DNA of 64,000 nt from Arthrobacter sp. B3I9 (GCF_030816935.1 NZ_JAUSYO010000001.1:3224001-3288000); one strand, 5' to 3'; shown: positions 19,351-28,768, counted from the stretch's first letter. The notes: generated by a model not told the origin, from the letters alone. Made by a program: numbers and translations.

Positions 19351-20760
19351 TCAGGCTACGTTGTTTTCGTAGTCCAGGTCGCGGGTTTCCTTGCTCAGGA
19401 ACAGGGCGATGAGCGTCAGGACCGACATGACGGTGAGGTAGACACCCACCAGCACGGGGCTGCCCTTCGCCATTTCCCAGAGCCAGACGGCGATGAACGG
19501 CGCCACGGCTGCGCCCAGGATGCTGGAGACGTTGTAGCTGACGGCTGAGCCGGTGTAGCGGACGTTGGTCGGGAACAGCTCCGGGAGCAGCGCACCCATC
19601 GGGCCGAACGTCAGGCCCATGAGGGAGAAGCCGATGATGAGCAGGGCCATGGTGCCCACGAAGCCACCACTGAAGAGCGGGACGAACAGCAGGCCGAAGA
19701 CGAAGATGCCGGCGGTGACTGCCAGCAGCATCTTACGTCGGCCGTACTTTTCGGCCAGCGGGCCGGAGACCAGGGTGAAGATTCCGAAGAACACGACGCC
19801 GGCGATCAGCATCCAGAGGAAGTCGTTGCGGGAGTAGCCCAGGCCGGGGACGAACGCGGCTGCGGCCGCCTCGGTCATCGGCTTGCCGGCCTTCTCGGCT
19901 GCGGCCTGCGCGCCGGCCAGGGTCGGCTTGGTGCCGTAGGTCAGCGTGAACGTGGTCATCAGGTAGAAGAGCACGTAAGTGGCCAGCATGATGAAGGTGC
20001 CCAGGATCAGCGGACGCCAGCTGGTCTTGAAAACGCGGCCCAGCGGCAGCTTGGCGACCTCGTTGGACTCCAGGACCTTGGTGAAGGCCGGGGTTTCGAT
20101 TAGCTTGAGGCGGACATATAGGCCGATGATGACCATGACCGCGCTGACCAGGAACGGCACGCGCCAGCCCCAGTCGGTGAAGGCCTGCGGCGACAGCGTG
20201 TAGCTGAAGACCAGGAAAAGCACGTTGGCGATGATGAAGCCGATCGGGGCGCCCAGCTGCGGGAAGGTGCCGTAGATGGCGCGCTTGTTCGCAGGGGCGT
20301 TCTCGGTGGCCAGCAGGGCCGCGCCGCTCCATTCGCCGCCGAGGGCCAGGCCCTGGGCGAAGCGCATGACCACCAGCAGGGCCGGCGCCCAGAACTCCCA
20401 GCCCGGGACGAGTGCGGTGGGCAGGCAGCCGATCAGGAAGGTGGCGATTCCCATCGTCAGCAGCGAGGCTACGAGGGTGCCCTTGCGGCCGAACTTGTCA
20501 CCGAAGTGGCCGAAGACGATTGAGCCGAGCGGGCGGGCGATGAACGCGACGCCGAAGACGGCGAAGGAGCTCAGAAGCTGGGTCGTCTCGTTCTGGCCGG
20601 GGAAGAACAGCCGGGGGAAAACGAGGACAGCGGCCGTGGCGTAGACGTAGAAGTCGTAAAACTCGACGGTGGTGCCGATCAGGCTGGCCACGATGACGCG
20701 GCCGCGCGAGTTCACCTGCGTGGCGGAACCATGCCCCGAGGAGGTTGCAGTGGATGACAT
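19351..20760 (-). CDS. MFS transporter, metabolite:H+ symporter (MHS) family
   Basis: The 469-aa protein has 12 predicted transmembrane segments. MHS-family signatures are present: ASLIGTTVEFYDFYVYATAA near the N terminus, FGHFGDKFGRKGTL in the loop 2-3 motif, MRFAQGLALGGEWSGAAL, and GPLAEKYGRRKML between helices 8 and 9. Members such as ShiA, ProP or KgtP import polyols, shikimate, alpha-ketoglutarate or compatible solutes with protons. The substrate here cannot be assigned. It is divergent from narK and not evidently part of that operon. Confidence 0.85.
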   Translation of the reverse strand: MSSTATSSGHGSATQVNSRGRVIVASLIGTTVEFYDFYVYATAAVLVFPRLFFPGQNETTQLLSSFAVFGVAFIARPLGSIVFGHFGDKFGRKGTLVASLLTMGIATFLIGCLPTALVPGWEFWAPALLVVMRFAQGLALGGEWSGAALLATENAPANKRAIYGTFPQLGAPIGFIIANVLFLVFSYTLSPQAFTDWGWRVPFLVSAVMVIIGLYVRLKLIETPAFTKVLESNEVAKLPLGRVFKTSWRPLILGTFIMLATYVLFYLMTTFTLTYGTKPTLAGAQAAAEKAGKPMTEAAAAAFVPGLGYSRNDFLWMLIAGVVFFGIFTLVSGPLAEKYGRRKMLLAVTAGIFVFGLLFVPLFSGGFVGTMALLIIGFSLMGLTFGPMGALLPELFPTNVRYTGSAVSYNVSSILGAAVAPFIAVWLWEMAKGSPVLVGVYLTVMSVLTLIALFLSKETRDLDYENNVA

Positions 20761-20963
20761 GTAGGAACGCTTTCTTGATGACCGGACAGTTCTAGCGCAG
20801 GGTCCGGGTGAGAAGAGGATATGAGGCTTACATATTAGTTCCGCAGGTCCATCGTATGGACAAACGTCTCAGTATTCGGACGCCCGGAGCCGTCTCACGT
20901 GATGGTCACCACACTACGCCGTCCGGAAGCCTCACGCCCTTCGAGGAGCGCCGATAGGCAAAC

Positions 20964-21017
20964 GTCACAGCGCGTTAACAAAAGGCGCCGGTCCCGGAAA
21001 CGCGGCTTGCCTACCTT
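20964..21017 (+). promoter_or_regulatory. narK promoter with 11-bp-phased half-sites (GlnR/NnaR-like)
   Basis: GTCAC (20964), TTAAC (20975) and GAAAC (20997) start 11, then 22, bases apart. TACCTT (21012-21017) is the -10 box, and the last half-site starts exactly 15 nt before it. The GTnAC-n6-xxAAC geometry resembles the GlnR box of actinobacteria. The same register is found at nirB, nirD and the 43.5-kb flavoprotein. Confidence 0.65.
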
Positions 21018-21047
21018 GGGAGGACAACATCCCCCAAGGAGGTCTCC

Positions 21048-22499
21048 GTGACTGCTGAACGCACCTCAAGCGCCGAAGCCGGCGCAACTGCCGCTTCCGG
21101 CACCACTGCCACTTCCGGCACTACTACAGGCGTTACCACCAGCAGCGGCCCGGCCCTCGAGTACCGCCCGGGCCGCTGGATCGCCAACTGGGATGCCGAG
21201 AACAAGGACCAGTGGGAAACCATCGGCCGCCCTATTGCGCGCCGCAACCTGAACTGGTCCATCTTTGCCGAGTTCCTGGGCTTTGTGGTCTGGCAGCTCT
21301 GGTCGATCGTGGTGGTGCAGCTGCCCGCGGCCGGATTCACCTTCAGTACCTCGGAGATTTTCTGGCTGATCTCCATGCCCAGCCTGGTGGGCGCCACGCT
21401 GCGCATCCCGTACACCTTCATGGTCCCCCGCTTCGGCGGCCGTAACTGGACCATCGTCTCCGCCATGCTGCTGTTGCTCCCCTCGGCCGGACTCGCCCTG
21501 TGCGTCTCCAACCCGGAGACCCCGTTCGGCACCATGCTCCTGGTGGCGGCCCTCGCCGGCTTCGGCGGCGGCAACTTCGCCAGCTCCATGGCCAACATCA
21601 CCTTCTTCTACCCCGCTAGGGAAAAGGGCTGGGCGCTGGGACTGAACGCCGCGGGCGGAAACCTCGGTGCCGCCGTCGCACAGCTGGCGGTTCCGATCGT
21701 CATCACCCTCCTGGCCGCGGGCACCGTGAACCTGCCCATGGCGGGCCTCATGTGGATCCCGCTGATCCTGCTCGCCGCCTTCGGCGCCTGGAAAAACATG
21801 GACAACCTCACCAGCGCCAAGGGCGACGTCGCCGGCTCGCTTGCCGCGCTGAAGGAACCGCACCTGTGGATCATGGCGCTGCTGTACATCGGCACCTTCG
21901 GCTCCTTCATCGGTTTCGCGGGCGTTTTCCCCAAACTCATCAAGGACTACTTCCCGGCGTTCTCCTCGATCGGCGTCGGCACCGTGGCACTCTCGCTGGC
22001 GTTCCTCGGCCCGCTGGTCGGCTCCCTGGCGCGCCCCTACGGCGGCCGGATGGCCGACCGCATGGGAGGTGCCCGGATGACGGTCACCGCGTTCGCATCA
22101 ATGGCCGTGATCACGCTGACCATGATCTGGACCCTTCCGCTGAAGAACTTCTGGCTCTTCCTGGCCCTCTTCCTGATGCTCTTCACTGCCAGCGGCTTCG
22201 GCAACGGAGCCACCTACCGGATGATCCCCGTCATCTTCGCCACCTCCAGCCGGGCAGCCAAGTCCGGCGCCAGCACGGTGGCCACCCAGCGCCTCGCCTC
22301 CTCGGCACTGGGTCTGGTCTCGGCCATCGGCGCCTACGGCGGTTTCGTCATCCCGCAGGTACTGAACGCCTCCAACACCGCCAGCGGCTCCTACACCCCG
22401 GCGTTCTACGGCTTCGTCGGCGCGTACGTCCTGATGCTCACCGTCTGCTGGGCCTGCTACATCCGCAACGCCAATCGAAACGCGATGGGACACGTCTAA
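21048..22499 (+). CDS. narK: NarK/NasA-type nitrate/nitrite MFS transporter
   Basis: The 483-aa protein has an unusually long Thr/Ser/Gly/Ala-rich N terminus (about 40 residues), then a 12-helix NNP-family transporter. WDAENKDQWE opens the conserved part. GFGGGNFASSMANITFFYP and GFGNGATYRMIPVIF match the two nitrate signature helices. It imports nitrate (and may export or import nitrite) for assimilation by the reductase encoded immediately downstream. AAGGAGGT stands 5-6 nt before the GTG start. The stop is one base before the nasA ATG. Confidence 0.92.
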   Translation: MTAERTSSAEAGATAASGTTATSGTTTGVTTSSGPALEYRPGRWIANWDAENKDQWETIGRPIARRNLNWSIFAEFLGFVVWQLWSIVVVQLPAAGFTFSTSEIFWLISMPSLVGATLRIPYTFMVPRFGGRNWTIVSAMLLLLPSAGLALCVSNPETPFGTMLLVAALAGFGGGNFASSMANITFFYPAREKGWALGLNAAGGNLGAAVAQLAVPIVITLLAAGTVNLPMAGLMWIPLILLAAFGAWKNMDNLTSAKGDVAGSLAALKEPHLWIMALLYIGTFGSFIGFAGVFPKLIKDYFPAFSSIGVGTVALSLAFLGPLVGSLARPYGGRMADRMGGARMTVTAFASMAVITLTMIWTLPLKNFWLFLALFLMLFTASGFGNGATYRMIPVIFATSSRAAKSGASTVATQRLASSALGLVSAIGAYGGFVIPQVLNASNTASGSYTPAFYGFVGAYVLMLTVCWACYIRNANRNAMGHV

Positions 22500-22500
22500 C

Positions 22501-24747
22501 ATGACCAACAGCGCCGACACGCACTGCCCTTACTGCGCCCTGCAGTGCGCCATGACGCTTACGTCCCGTGCGGCTCCGGCCCCGGCTCTCCAGCCGGGGC
22601 CGGAGCCCGTGCCGACCGCTGGCTCCTCCCTCGTTGAGGCGCCCCTTGAGGTCACCGGACGGGATTTCCCGACCAACCGCGGCGGCCTCTGCCGCAAGGG
22701 CTGGACCTCCGCCTCGCTGCTGAACCACAGCGGCCGGATCACCGAACCGCTGCTCAAGGGCGCCGACGGCGTCCACCGTCCGATCGGCTGGGACGAGGCC
22801 CTGGAGCTCATCGCCGCCGCAGTCAAGACCACCCGCGCCCGGTACGGCGCGGACGCCGTCGGAGTCTTCGGCGGCGGCGGGCTGACCAACGAGAAGGCCT
22901 ACCAACTCGGCAAGTTCGCCCGGCTGGCCCTCGGCACCTCCCGGATCGACTACAACGGCCGGTTTTGCATGTCCTCGGCCGCCGCGGCCGGAATGCGGGC
23001 CTTCGGCCTGGACCGCGGGTTGCCCTTCCCGCTGGCGGACCTCGACGCCGCCAGCACCATCCTGATGCTCGGCTCCAATGTCGCCGAGACCATGCCGCCG
23101 TTCGTGCAGCACCTGCAGGGCGCGCGCGACGCCGGCGGCTTGATCGTGGTGGACCCCCGCCGCTCGGCCACCGCCGCTTTCACGTCCGACGGCGGCGGCC
23201 TGCACCTCGCGCCGCTGCCCGGCACGGACCTTGCCCTGCTGCTTGGCCTCTCCCACGTGGTGATCCACGAAGGCCTCGCGGACGCCGATTTCATCGCCGC
23301 CCGCACCACCGGCTTCGAGTCCGTGGTCCGCAGCGTGGCCGGCTTCTGGCCGGAGCGTGTGCAGTCCCTCACCGGAGTGCCCGCCACCCTCATCCGGGAC
23401 GCCGCCCGGCGGCTGGCCGACGGCGCCCGCCACGATGGCAGCTACATCCTCACCGGCCGCGGCGTGGAACAGCACGTCGACGGGACGGACACTGCCACGG
23501 CCGCCATCAACCTCTCGCTCCTGCTGGGGCTGCCCGGCTCCGCCCGCAGCGGCTACGGCACACTGACCGGCCAGGGCAACGGCCAGGGCGGCCGTGAGCA
23601 CGGCCAGAAAGCGGACCAGCTCCCCGGCTACCGCAAAATCACCGATCCCGCTGCCCGCGCTCACGTGGCCAGGGTATGGGGCGTCCCTGAGTCGCTGATC
23701 CCCGGAGCCGGGGTGCCCGCCGTCGAACTTCTGAAGTCTTTGGGACAGCCCGACGGCGTCCGGTGCCTCTTCGTACACGGCGCCAATGTGGCGGTGTCCG
23801 CGCCGGACGCCAACGCAGTGATCAAGGGACTGCGCAGCCTGGACTTCCTGGTGGTGTGCGACTTCTTCCGGTCCGAGACCGCCGCCGAGGCGGACCTCAT
23901 CCTGCCCGTGACCCAGTGGGCCGAGGAGGAAGGCACCCTTACCAACCTTGAGGGCCGCGTGCTCCGCCGCCGCCGCGCCCTCGCTCCCCCGCCCGGCGTG
24001 CGCACCGAGCTGTGGATTATGAACCGGCTGGCCGAGGCCCTGGATGCGCCGTCCACGTTCAGTGCGGACCCGGAGACGGTCTTCGAGGAGCTCCGGCTCG
24101 CATCCGCCGGCGGCCTGGCCGACTACTCCGGGATCGACTACGCCATGCTGGACCGCGGGGAGGCAGCCTACTGGCCCTACCCCGCCGGCAGCACCGGCAC
24201 GCCCCGGCTGTTCCGGGACTCCTTCGCCCACGCCGACGGCCGGGCCGTGTTCACCCCGGTGACGCCCCGCCGTCGTAGGGCTTCTGCGGCGGGAGCCACG
24301 GCGGCCAAGGCCGGCTGGGCGGGCGCTGATCGACGCGGAACACCGATGACCCTGATCACGGGCCGGCTGATGGAGCACTACCAGTCCGGCGCGCAGACCC
24401 GCCGGGTGGCCGCCCTTGCGGCCGCCCAGCCCGAAGCCAGGCTGCAGATCCATCCCTCGGCCGCCGCCGCGCAGGGCATCGCCGCGGGCGACTTCGTCTC
24501 CATCTCTAACGAGCGCGGCGAGGTCAGCTGCCGGGCGGAACTCAGCACGGACATCCGGCCCGAGACGGTGTTCCTGCCGTTCCACTTCCCGGAGCTGGAG
24601 AGTGCCAACCGACTCACGGAAGCCGCAACCGATCCGATTTCCGGAATGCCGGAGTTCAAAACCAGCCAGGTGTGGGTCCGGCCAGAAATCGTTTCCAGTG
24701 CCGGTGCCGTGCACGCGAGCGTTCCCCAGATGGAAGGTGCCTCATGA
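22501..24747 (+). CDS. nasA: Assimilatory nitrate reductase catalytic subunit
   Basis: The 748-aa molybdopterin oxidoreductase reduces nitrate to nitrite in the cytoplasm. The N-terminal [4Fe-4S] ligands are Cys9, Cys12, Cys16 and Cys64 (CPYCALQC, then GGLCRKG). The spacing to the fourth Cys is stretched by a Pro/Ala-rich insertion. Mo-bis-MGD motifs include YNGRFCMSSAAAAGMRAFG, with the probable Mo-ligand Cys, LMLGSNVAETMPP and GRGVEQHVDGTDTATA. The C-terminal dinucleotide-binding domain begins near LITGRLMEHYQSGAQTRR. It has no extra C-terminal [2Fe-2S] domain, so electrons probably come from the protein encoded next, whose start overlaps this stop (ATGA). Confidence 0.92.
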   Translation: MTNSADTHCPYCALQCAMTLTSRAAPAPALQPGPEPVPTAGSSLVEAPLEVTGRDFPTNRGGLCRKGWTSASLLNHSGRITEPLLKGADGVHRPIGWDEALELIAAAVKTTRARYGADAVGVFGGGGLTNEKAYQLGKFARLALGTSRIDYNGRFCMSSAAAAGMRAFGLDRGLPFPLADLDAASTILMLGSNVAETMPPFVQHLQGARDAGGLIVVDPRRSATAAFTSDGGGLHLAPLPGTDLALLLGLSHVVIHEGLADADFIAARTTGFESVVRSVAGFWPERVQSLTGVPATLIRDAARRLADGARHDGSYILTGRGVEQHVDGTDTATAAINLSLLLGLPGSARSGYGTLTGQGNGQGGREHGQKADQLPGYRKITDPAARAHVARVWGVPESLIPGAGVPAVELLKSLGQPDGVRCLFVHGANVAVSAPDANAVIKGLRSLDFLVVCDFFRSETAAEADLILPVTQWAEEEGTLTNLEGRVLRRRRALAPPPGVRTELWIMNRLAEALDAPSTFSADPETVFEELRLASAGGLADYSGIDYAMLDRGEAAYWPYPAGSTGTPRLFRDSFAHADGRAVFTPVTPRRRRASAAGATAAKAGWAGADRRGTPMTLITGRLMEHYQSGAQTRRVAALAAAQPEARLQIHPSAAAAQGIAAGDFVSISNERGEVSCRAELSTDIRPETVFLPFHFPELESANRLTEAATDPISGMPEFKTSQVWVRPEIVSSAGAVHASVPQMEGAS

Positions 24748-26309
24748 CTGAGCGGATTGTTGTGGTGGGCTTCGGGCCGGTGGCCGCGCGGCTGATTGAC
24801 GAGCTGCTGCCGGCGGTGCGCAGCGGGCTGGCGCAGCTGACGGTGGTCGGCGAGGAAGCGGAGGCGGCGTACAACCGCGTGCTGGTGGCGGATCTTGGCG
24901 TGGGCCGGACTACGGCGTCTGCGCTGGCGCTGTCCGAGGCGGCCGCACTTGTTGCCGACGGCGTCGACGTTCGGCTCGGCGTCCGCGTCCGCCGCGTGGA
25001 CCGCGCGCGGCAGCGGCTGATCCTCAGCGACGGCACCTCCCCCGGTTACGACCGGCTGGTCTTCGCCACCGGCTCCCGTCCGGTGATTCCCAACCTCACC
25101 GGGCTGAACCCTGACCCGGCTTCCCCGGTGCTGCCGCCGGGCGTGACCGCGCTGCGCGACCTGCGTGACGCCGCGGTTCTGCGGGCGGCGGTGTCGGGCG
25201 GCAAGCGTGTAGTGGTTCTCGGCGGCGGGGTCCTTGGCCTGGAGACGGCGCTGGCCGCGGCCGAGGAAGGCGCCACCGTGACCGTGGTGCACAACGGGCC
25301 GCACCCGCTGGGCCGCAACATCGACCGCGGTGGCGGCGCCGTCCTGGCCGCAAGCCTGCGGAGCTGCGGCGTCCGGGTGGCCGGCAACGCGCGGTCGGTC
25401 GGGCTGGAACACAACGGGCCTGACGGCGGTTTTTCGGCGTTGCTGCTGGACGATGGTTCCGCGATCGACGGCGACCTGCTGGTGCTCTCCTGCGGCGTCC
25501 GCCCCCGGACGGAGCTGGCGGAAGGCTGTGGACTCTCGACGGCGGCCGGGATCCTGGTGGACCACAAACTTCGGGCACACCACGAGCCGCACATCTTCGC
25601 GATCGGCGACTGCGCCGAGGTCCGCTGCCCGGAGCCGGAGTGCGTGGAGTGCCGGACCGCGCGTGGGCCGTCCGGGCTGGTGGGGCCGGGCTGGCGGCAG
25701 GCCGAATGGCTGGCCGACTACCTGACCCTGCTGGCATCCGGGGCTGTTTCGGAGGCCGACGAGTTGACTCCGTTGCCTGCGGAAAAGCCGGGCGTGATCG
25801 TTCTCAAGGCCCGCGGGATGAACATGGCCGTGGCCGGCGAGGTTGCCTCAGAACCGTGGGATGAGGAGGTGCTTTGTGGCGGGGCGGCTGCTGGCCGGGC
25901 CCGGTTGCAGATAGCCCAGTGGGCCGACCCCGAGCACGGCCGCTACGTAAAGATGACCACGCGTGCAGGTGTCCTCGAGGGGCTCGTGTCCGTGGGGATG
26001 CCCAGGACAGCGGCTGAGCTGGTCCAGCTGTTTGAACGCGGCGCGGAGCTCCCCGCGGATAGATCTCTATTGCTGCGGCTGGACGGGCCCGACCAAGCAA
26101 CGTATGCGGGTGCGGCCGACCCGGAGCGGACCGTGTGCCGGTGCGCGGGCGTGAGCGGGACGAAGATTGCCGCGGCCGTTGCTTCCGGCTGCGGGACGGT
26201 GGCGGAGGTTTCCGGCGCGACGCGGGCCGGTACGGGGTGCGGAGGATGCCACGAGGACATCAAGGGGCTCATCGAGAAGCACTTCCAGGGGGTGGCGGCG
26301 TTGGGGTAG
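24744..26309 (+). CDS. nasB: NirB-like FAD/NAD(P)H oxidoreductase with BFD [2Fe-2S] domain
   Basis: The 521-aa protein is like the N-terminal half of NirB. It has an FAD-binding Rossmann motif (VVVGFGPVAARL), an NAD(P)-binding motif (VVLGGGVLGLETALAAAEEG) and a C-terminal BFD-like cluster domain (CRCAG, then GCGGC). The second FAD motif (HIFAIGDCAEV) is also present. It lacks the sirohaem domain. The 4-nt overlap with nasA and the domain set make it the likely electron-transfer (diaphorase) subunit of assimilatory nitrate reductase. The symbol follows nasB/nasC usage, which varies between species. The start 24 codons downstream of the longest frame is chosen because of this overlap. Confidence 0.82.
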   Translation: MTERIVVVGFGPVAARLIDELLPAVRSGLAQLTVVGEEAEAAYNRVLVADLGVGRTTASALALSEAAALVADGVDVRLGVRVRRVDRARQRLILSDGTSPGYDRLVFATGSRPVIPNLTGLNPDPASPVLPPGVTALRDLRDAAVLRAAVSGGKRVVVLGGGVLGLETALAAAEEGATVTVVHNGPHPLGRNIDRGGGAVLAASLRSCGVRVAGNARSVGLEHNGPDGGFSALLLDDGSAIDGDLLVLSCGVRPRTELAEGCGLSTAAGILVDHKLRAHHEPHIFAIGDCAEVRCPEPECVECRTARGPSGLVGPGWRQAEWLADYLTLLASGAVSEADELTPLPAEKPGVIVLKARGMNMAVAGEVASEPWDEEVLCGGAAAGRARLQIAQWADPEHGRYVKMTTRAGVLEGLVSVGMPRTAAELVQLFERGAELPADRSLLLRLDGPDQATYAGAADPERTVCRCAGVSGTKIAAAVASGCGTVAEVSGATRAGTGCGGCHEDIKGLIEKHFQGVAALG

Positions 26310-26412
26310 TTACCTCATCGCCGCCACGTTGCCCTACCCGCCGAACTCCGGCTGTCCAGCTTGGACCGATGCTAGAGTCATGCCCAACTGGGCCGAGGAG
26401 GGCAGTGAAGAA

Positions 26413-27948
26413 ATGCGACAACCAGTGCACTACCTTGAGTCGACCGACTCGATCAGGTCTCGCTGGGACCCCACGTCGGTAACGGCAGTCGGGGGCCGCG
26501 AGGCGCATGCGCAGCTGTTCATCGAAACACTTCTAAGCATCGCCCTTGGCCGCGACATCGCTATTCAGCAGTCCTTTGCATTCGACTCGTACGCTTTCCA
26601 AATGGTGCTTGTCGACTTCAAGGCTGCCCACGATGCTGTCGCAGTTCCCCCCGCACTACTCGACAGCGTCGAGACGGCCCCGATCCTGCTTCACCTGCAC
26701 AACGTGGATTCATTTGCGGAGTCGGTGGCATCAAACCTCCGCCGCATGGCACCAAACTCGCCTGGCGTCCGGCCCTTCTTTAGCTCCCTCTATCCGGACC
26801 TACACGACCGGCAGGAACTGCTGGCCATAGCCGACGATGTGCAACATGGCGCAATCGACTCGTTTACGAGGCTTTTGGGAGATGTTCGCGCACCCCTGTT
26901 CGAAGACCTTTGGGCCTGGTTCGGTGGTACCCGCCGAGCAAACCCGGATCGACGGATCAAGGTGTTGGAGGTCAAGCCCCCCGCTGAGGAAGCTCCACCT
27001 AGCCTGGGAGCAATGCTGTCTCCCCTCCTTGATCCCTCTTCTCCCCTTCTGCACGCATTGAAGAAGCGGGGCTACTGGGACAAACAAGAAGAAATCCGGC
27101 AGGTAATCGAGGCCTTACAAACGCTGCACCGAGAGGCAGGAACGCCTAGCCCGTTTGCGGATCGAAGCCTGCTCTATGGTCACTGGAACTGGCACGGAGC
27201 GACCGAATCGGCGGAGTCGCTAGTCGGCTCTAAGGCAATCGGTCTCGTGCGAGAGGTCATTAGCACGCTGTACAACCAGGTCACCGTGGATTCCATGAGC
27301 CTCGATTCAGCTTCTTTCTCTACGCCGATGAGCCGACCGGGAATTGCTGAGCAAGAACTCGCGGCACAGCAGCTTGCACTCTGGTCTCGAGGGGCCGCAA
27401 TGGGCCACGACCCTTGGTCCGCAGCAGTCGGCGACAGTGCCAATGCCGCACCCGACCTGGAAGTCCACATAGACGTAACCGACCAAGACGCCCAAAACTC
27501 CGCCCTGGGCGTCTTTAAACGCAAGGATGACACTCAGCGGCCCTTGATGCGGGAAGCGTTCGAAGCGGTCCTCCAATTTCGAAAGGAGCCGCGCTGGCAG
27601 ACCGGTATCGATAGGATACGGGCAGCCGTTGACGACGGCGACAAGTCAGCCATCGACTATGCGGTGGACGCACATGTTGCCTCACTAGCCGACGCTCTGT
27701 CTGGCAAATGCGTCGTGGGCAGAGAGAAACTGGGTGGCATCCGGGTGACCTTGCCAGTGGGGGCCGCGCTGCTGGCGAATGCAACGGAATACCTGTCGGG
27801 AACAATCAACCCTTGGCTCGGCGTCGGTGCGGCAGGGCTGGCGGCCGGAATTCTTCCGGTCAAAAACAGGCTCGCCCAGAGGGCCTTCCATCGGAACGCC
27901 CGCACCTCCCTTGGTCAACTCGTACAGTGCCGGGAGATCCGCCGGTGA
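26413..27948 (+). CDS. Unrecognised 511-aa protein with hydrophobic C-terminal segment
   Basis: I do not recognise this family. The N-terminal region (about 1-60) has a Trp-Asp-Pro turn, then GGREAHAQLFIETLLSIALG and DSYAFQM, which look like a structured core. The middle is mostly helical, with an acidic/Pro stretch near residues 190-200. Near residues 450-475 a Gly/Ala-rich hydrophobic segment (PWLGVGAAGLAAGILP) may insert in or rest on a membrane. A basic C terminus follows. TAGAGT at 26373-26378 is a plausible -10 box and GAGGAGGG precedes the ATG at 26413. Base composition is visibly less GC-rich than nasA. Its stop overlaps the Nudix gene start, so the two form a unit. Confidence 0.7.
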   Translation: MRQPVHYLESTDSIRSRWDPTSVTAVGGREAHAQLFIETLLSIALGRDIAIQQSFAFDSYAFQMVLVDFKAAHDAVAVPPALLDSVETAPILLHLHNVDSFAESVASNLRRMAPNSPGVRPFFSSLYPDLHDRQELLAIADDVQHGAIDSFTRLLGDVRAPLFEDLWAWFGGTRRANPDRRIKVLEVKPPAEEAPPSLGAMLSPLLDPSSPLLHALKKRGYWDKQEEIRQVIEALQTLHREAGTPSPFADRSLLYGHWNWHGATESAESLVGSKAIGLVREVISTLYNQVTVDSMSLDSASFSTPMSRPGIAEQELAAQQLALWSRGAAMGHDPWSAAVGDSANAAPDLEVHIDVTDQDAQNSALGVFKRKDDTQRPLMREAFEAVLQFRKEPRWQTGIDRIRAAVDDGDKSAIDYAVDAHVASLADALSGKCVVGREKLGGIRVTLPVGAALLANATEYLSGTINPWLGVGAAGLAAGILPVKNRLAQRAFHRNARTSLGQLVQCREIRR

Positions 27949-28484
27949 AGCATGAAGTCAAGCAGATCCGGGAGCGACTCGCGTACTCCAATCCATTCAT
28001 CGAGCTTTACGACGACGATGTGGAATTTCCCGATGGCACAACCGGACGATATGTCCGACTTCGGGCGACGATGCCAGGGGCGCCGGTCGTGCTTGTCGCC
28101 ATGCACGAGGGCCGGATAGCACTCGTTCGAACCTTCCGATATCCACTCGGCCAGCTTGTATGGGAGCTCCCCCGCGGGTTCTCGCAGGGCGTGAGCGTGG
28201 AAGATACAGCCCGTAACGAGCTCCGGGAGGAACTTGGAATATCAAGTGCTGATATCGAGGTCATAGGGTTTCTTGCGCCTGACTCCGGCGTACAAAGCAT
28301 TAGGGCTGCTGTAGTCGCTGCAACTGTCAGGGCCCCGGGACAGGGCCCTGAGGACATCAATGAGGTCGAATCGATAGGCTGGGTCACCCTTCAGGAGCTG
28401 GAGCAGATGATTAGGCGGGGCCAGGTGGAAGATAGCTTTACTGTCGCCGCCTGTACACTGATCCGACTGCACGAGCGTCTTTAG
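27945..28484 (+). CDS. Nudix-fold hydrolase with degenerate Nudix box
   Basis: The 179-aa protein has the Nudix fold order seen in ADP-ribose pyrophosphatase-like proteins: a strand with VVLVAMHEGRIALVRTFRYPLG, then WELPRGFSQG, then the box helix. The canonical box is Gx5Ex7REUxEExGU. Here the helix reads EDTARNELREELGI, so the EUxEExGU core is kept. However, the Arg before the core is Asn, and the G-to-core spacing is one residue short, leaving no Glu at the first position. Catalysis is possible but not assured. The GTG start at 27945 overlaps the upstream stop (GTGA) and follows GGGAG. Confidence 0.75.
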   Translation: MKHEVKQIRERLAYSNPFIELYDDDVEFPDGTTGRYVRLRATMPGAPVVLVAMHEGRIALVRTFRYPLGQLVWELPRGFSQGVSVEDTARNELREELGISSADIEVIGFLAPDSGVQSIRAAVVAATVRAPGQGPEDINEVESIGWVTLQELEQMIRRGQVEDSFTVAACTLIRLHERL

Positions 28485-28768
28485 TGCGCGCAACGGTGCG
28501 GCATTACGCGGTCGAACGGTTCACACTGCCTGAGCATTCTTGCGGCACGGGACTATCCCCTCGCCGCAGTCGTCTCAGCCTCCCCGGGCCCAGAAACCAG
28601 GAAACATGGACCTGCGGCCGTGACGGAATGCTTATTCGCTGCTGCCTCAAGCCACCGAGTCACTTCGCGCCCCGATCGTGATTGTATGGGCGCACATGGG
28701 AGTCCTTCTGGCGGCTGTCGACCTCATCGGTGCGGTGTTGCCCAGCCAGGCGTCCCCCGGCCCCACCC
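28485..28768. other. 284-bp region with no gene
   Basis: Between the Nudix gene and the convergent HtrA-like gene I see no convincing coding sequence and no strong terminator. Short open frames here lack ribosome sites and recognisable protein sequence. It may be decayed sequence at the edge of the acquired pair. Confidence 0.35.

Noticed and set aside
22438..24714. A 758-codon open frame antisense to nasA
   Set aside because: It is a shadow of strong codon bias. It has low-complexity Gly/Arg/Val-rich sequence, no domain, and overlaps a complete reductase gene.
26167..26412. A longer N terminus for the 511-aa protein
   Set aside because: The extra residues are basic, low-complexity and overlap nasB-like coding sequence in another frame. 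The ATG at 26413 has a ribosome site and a plausible promoter.
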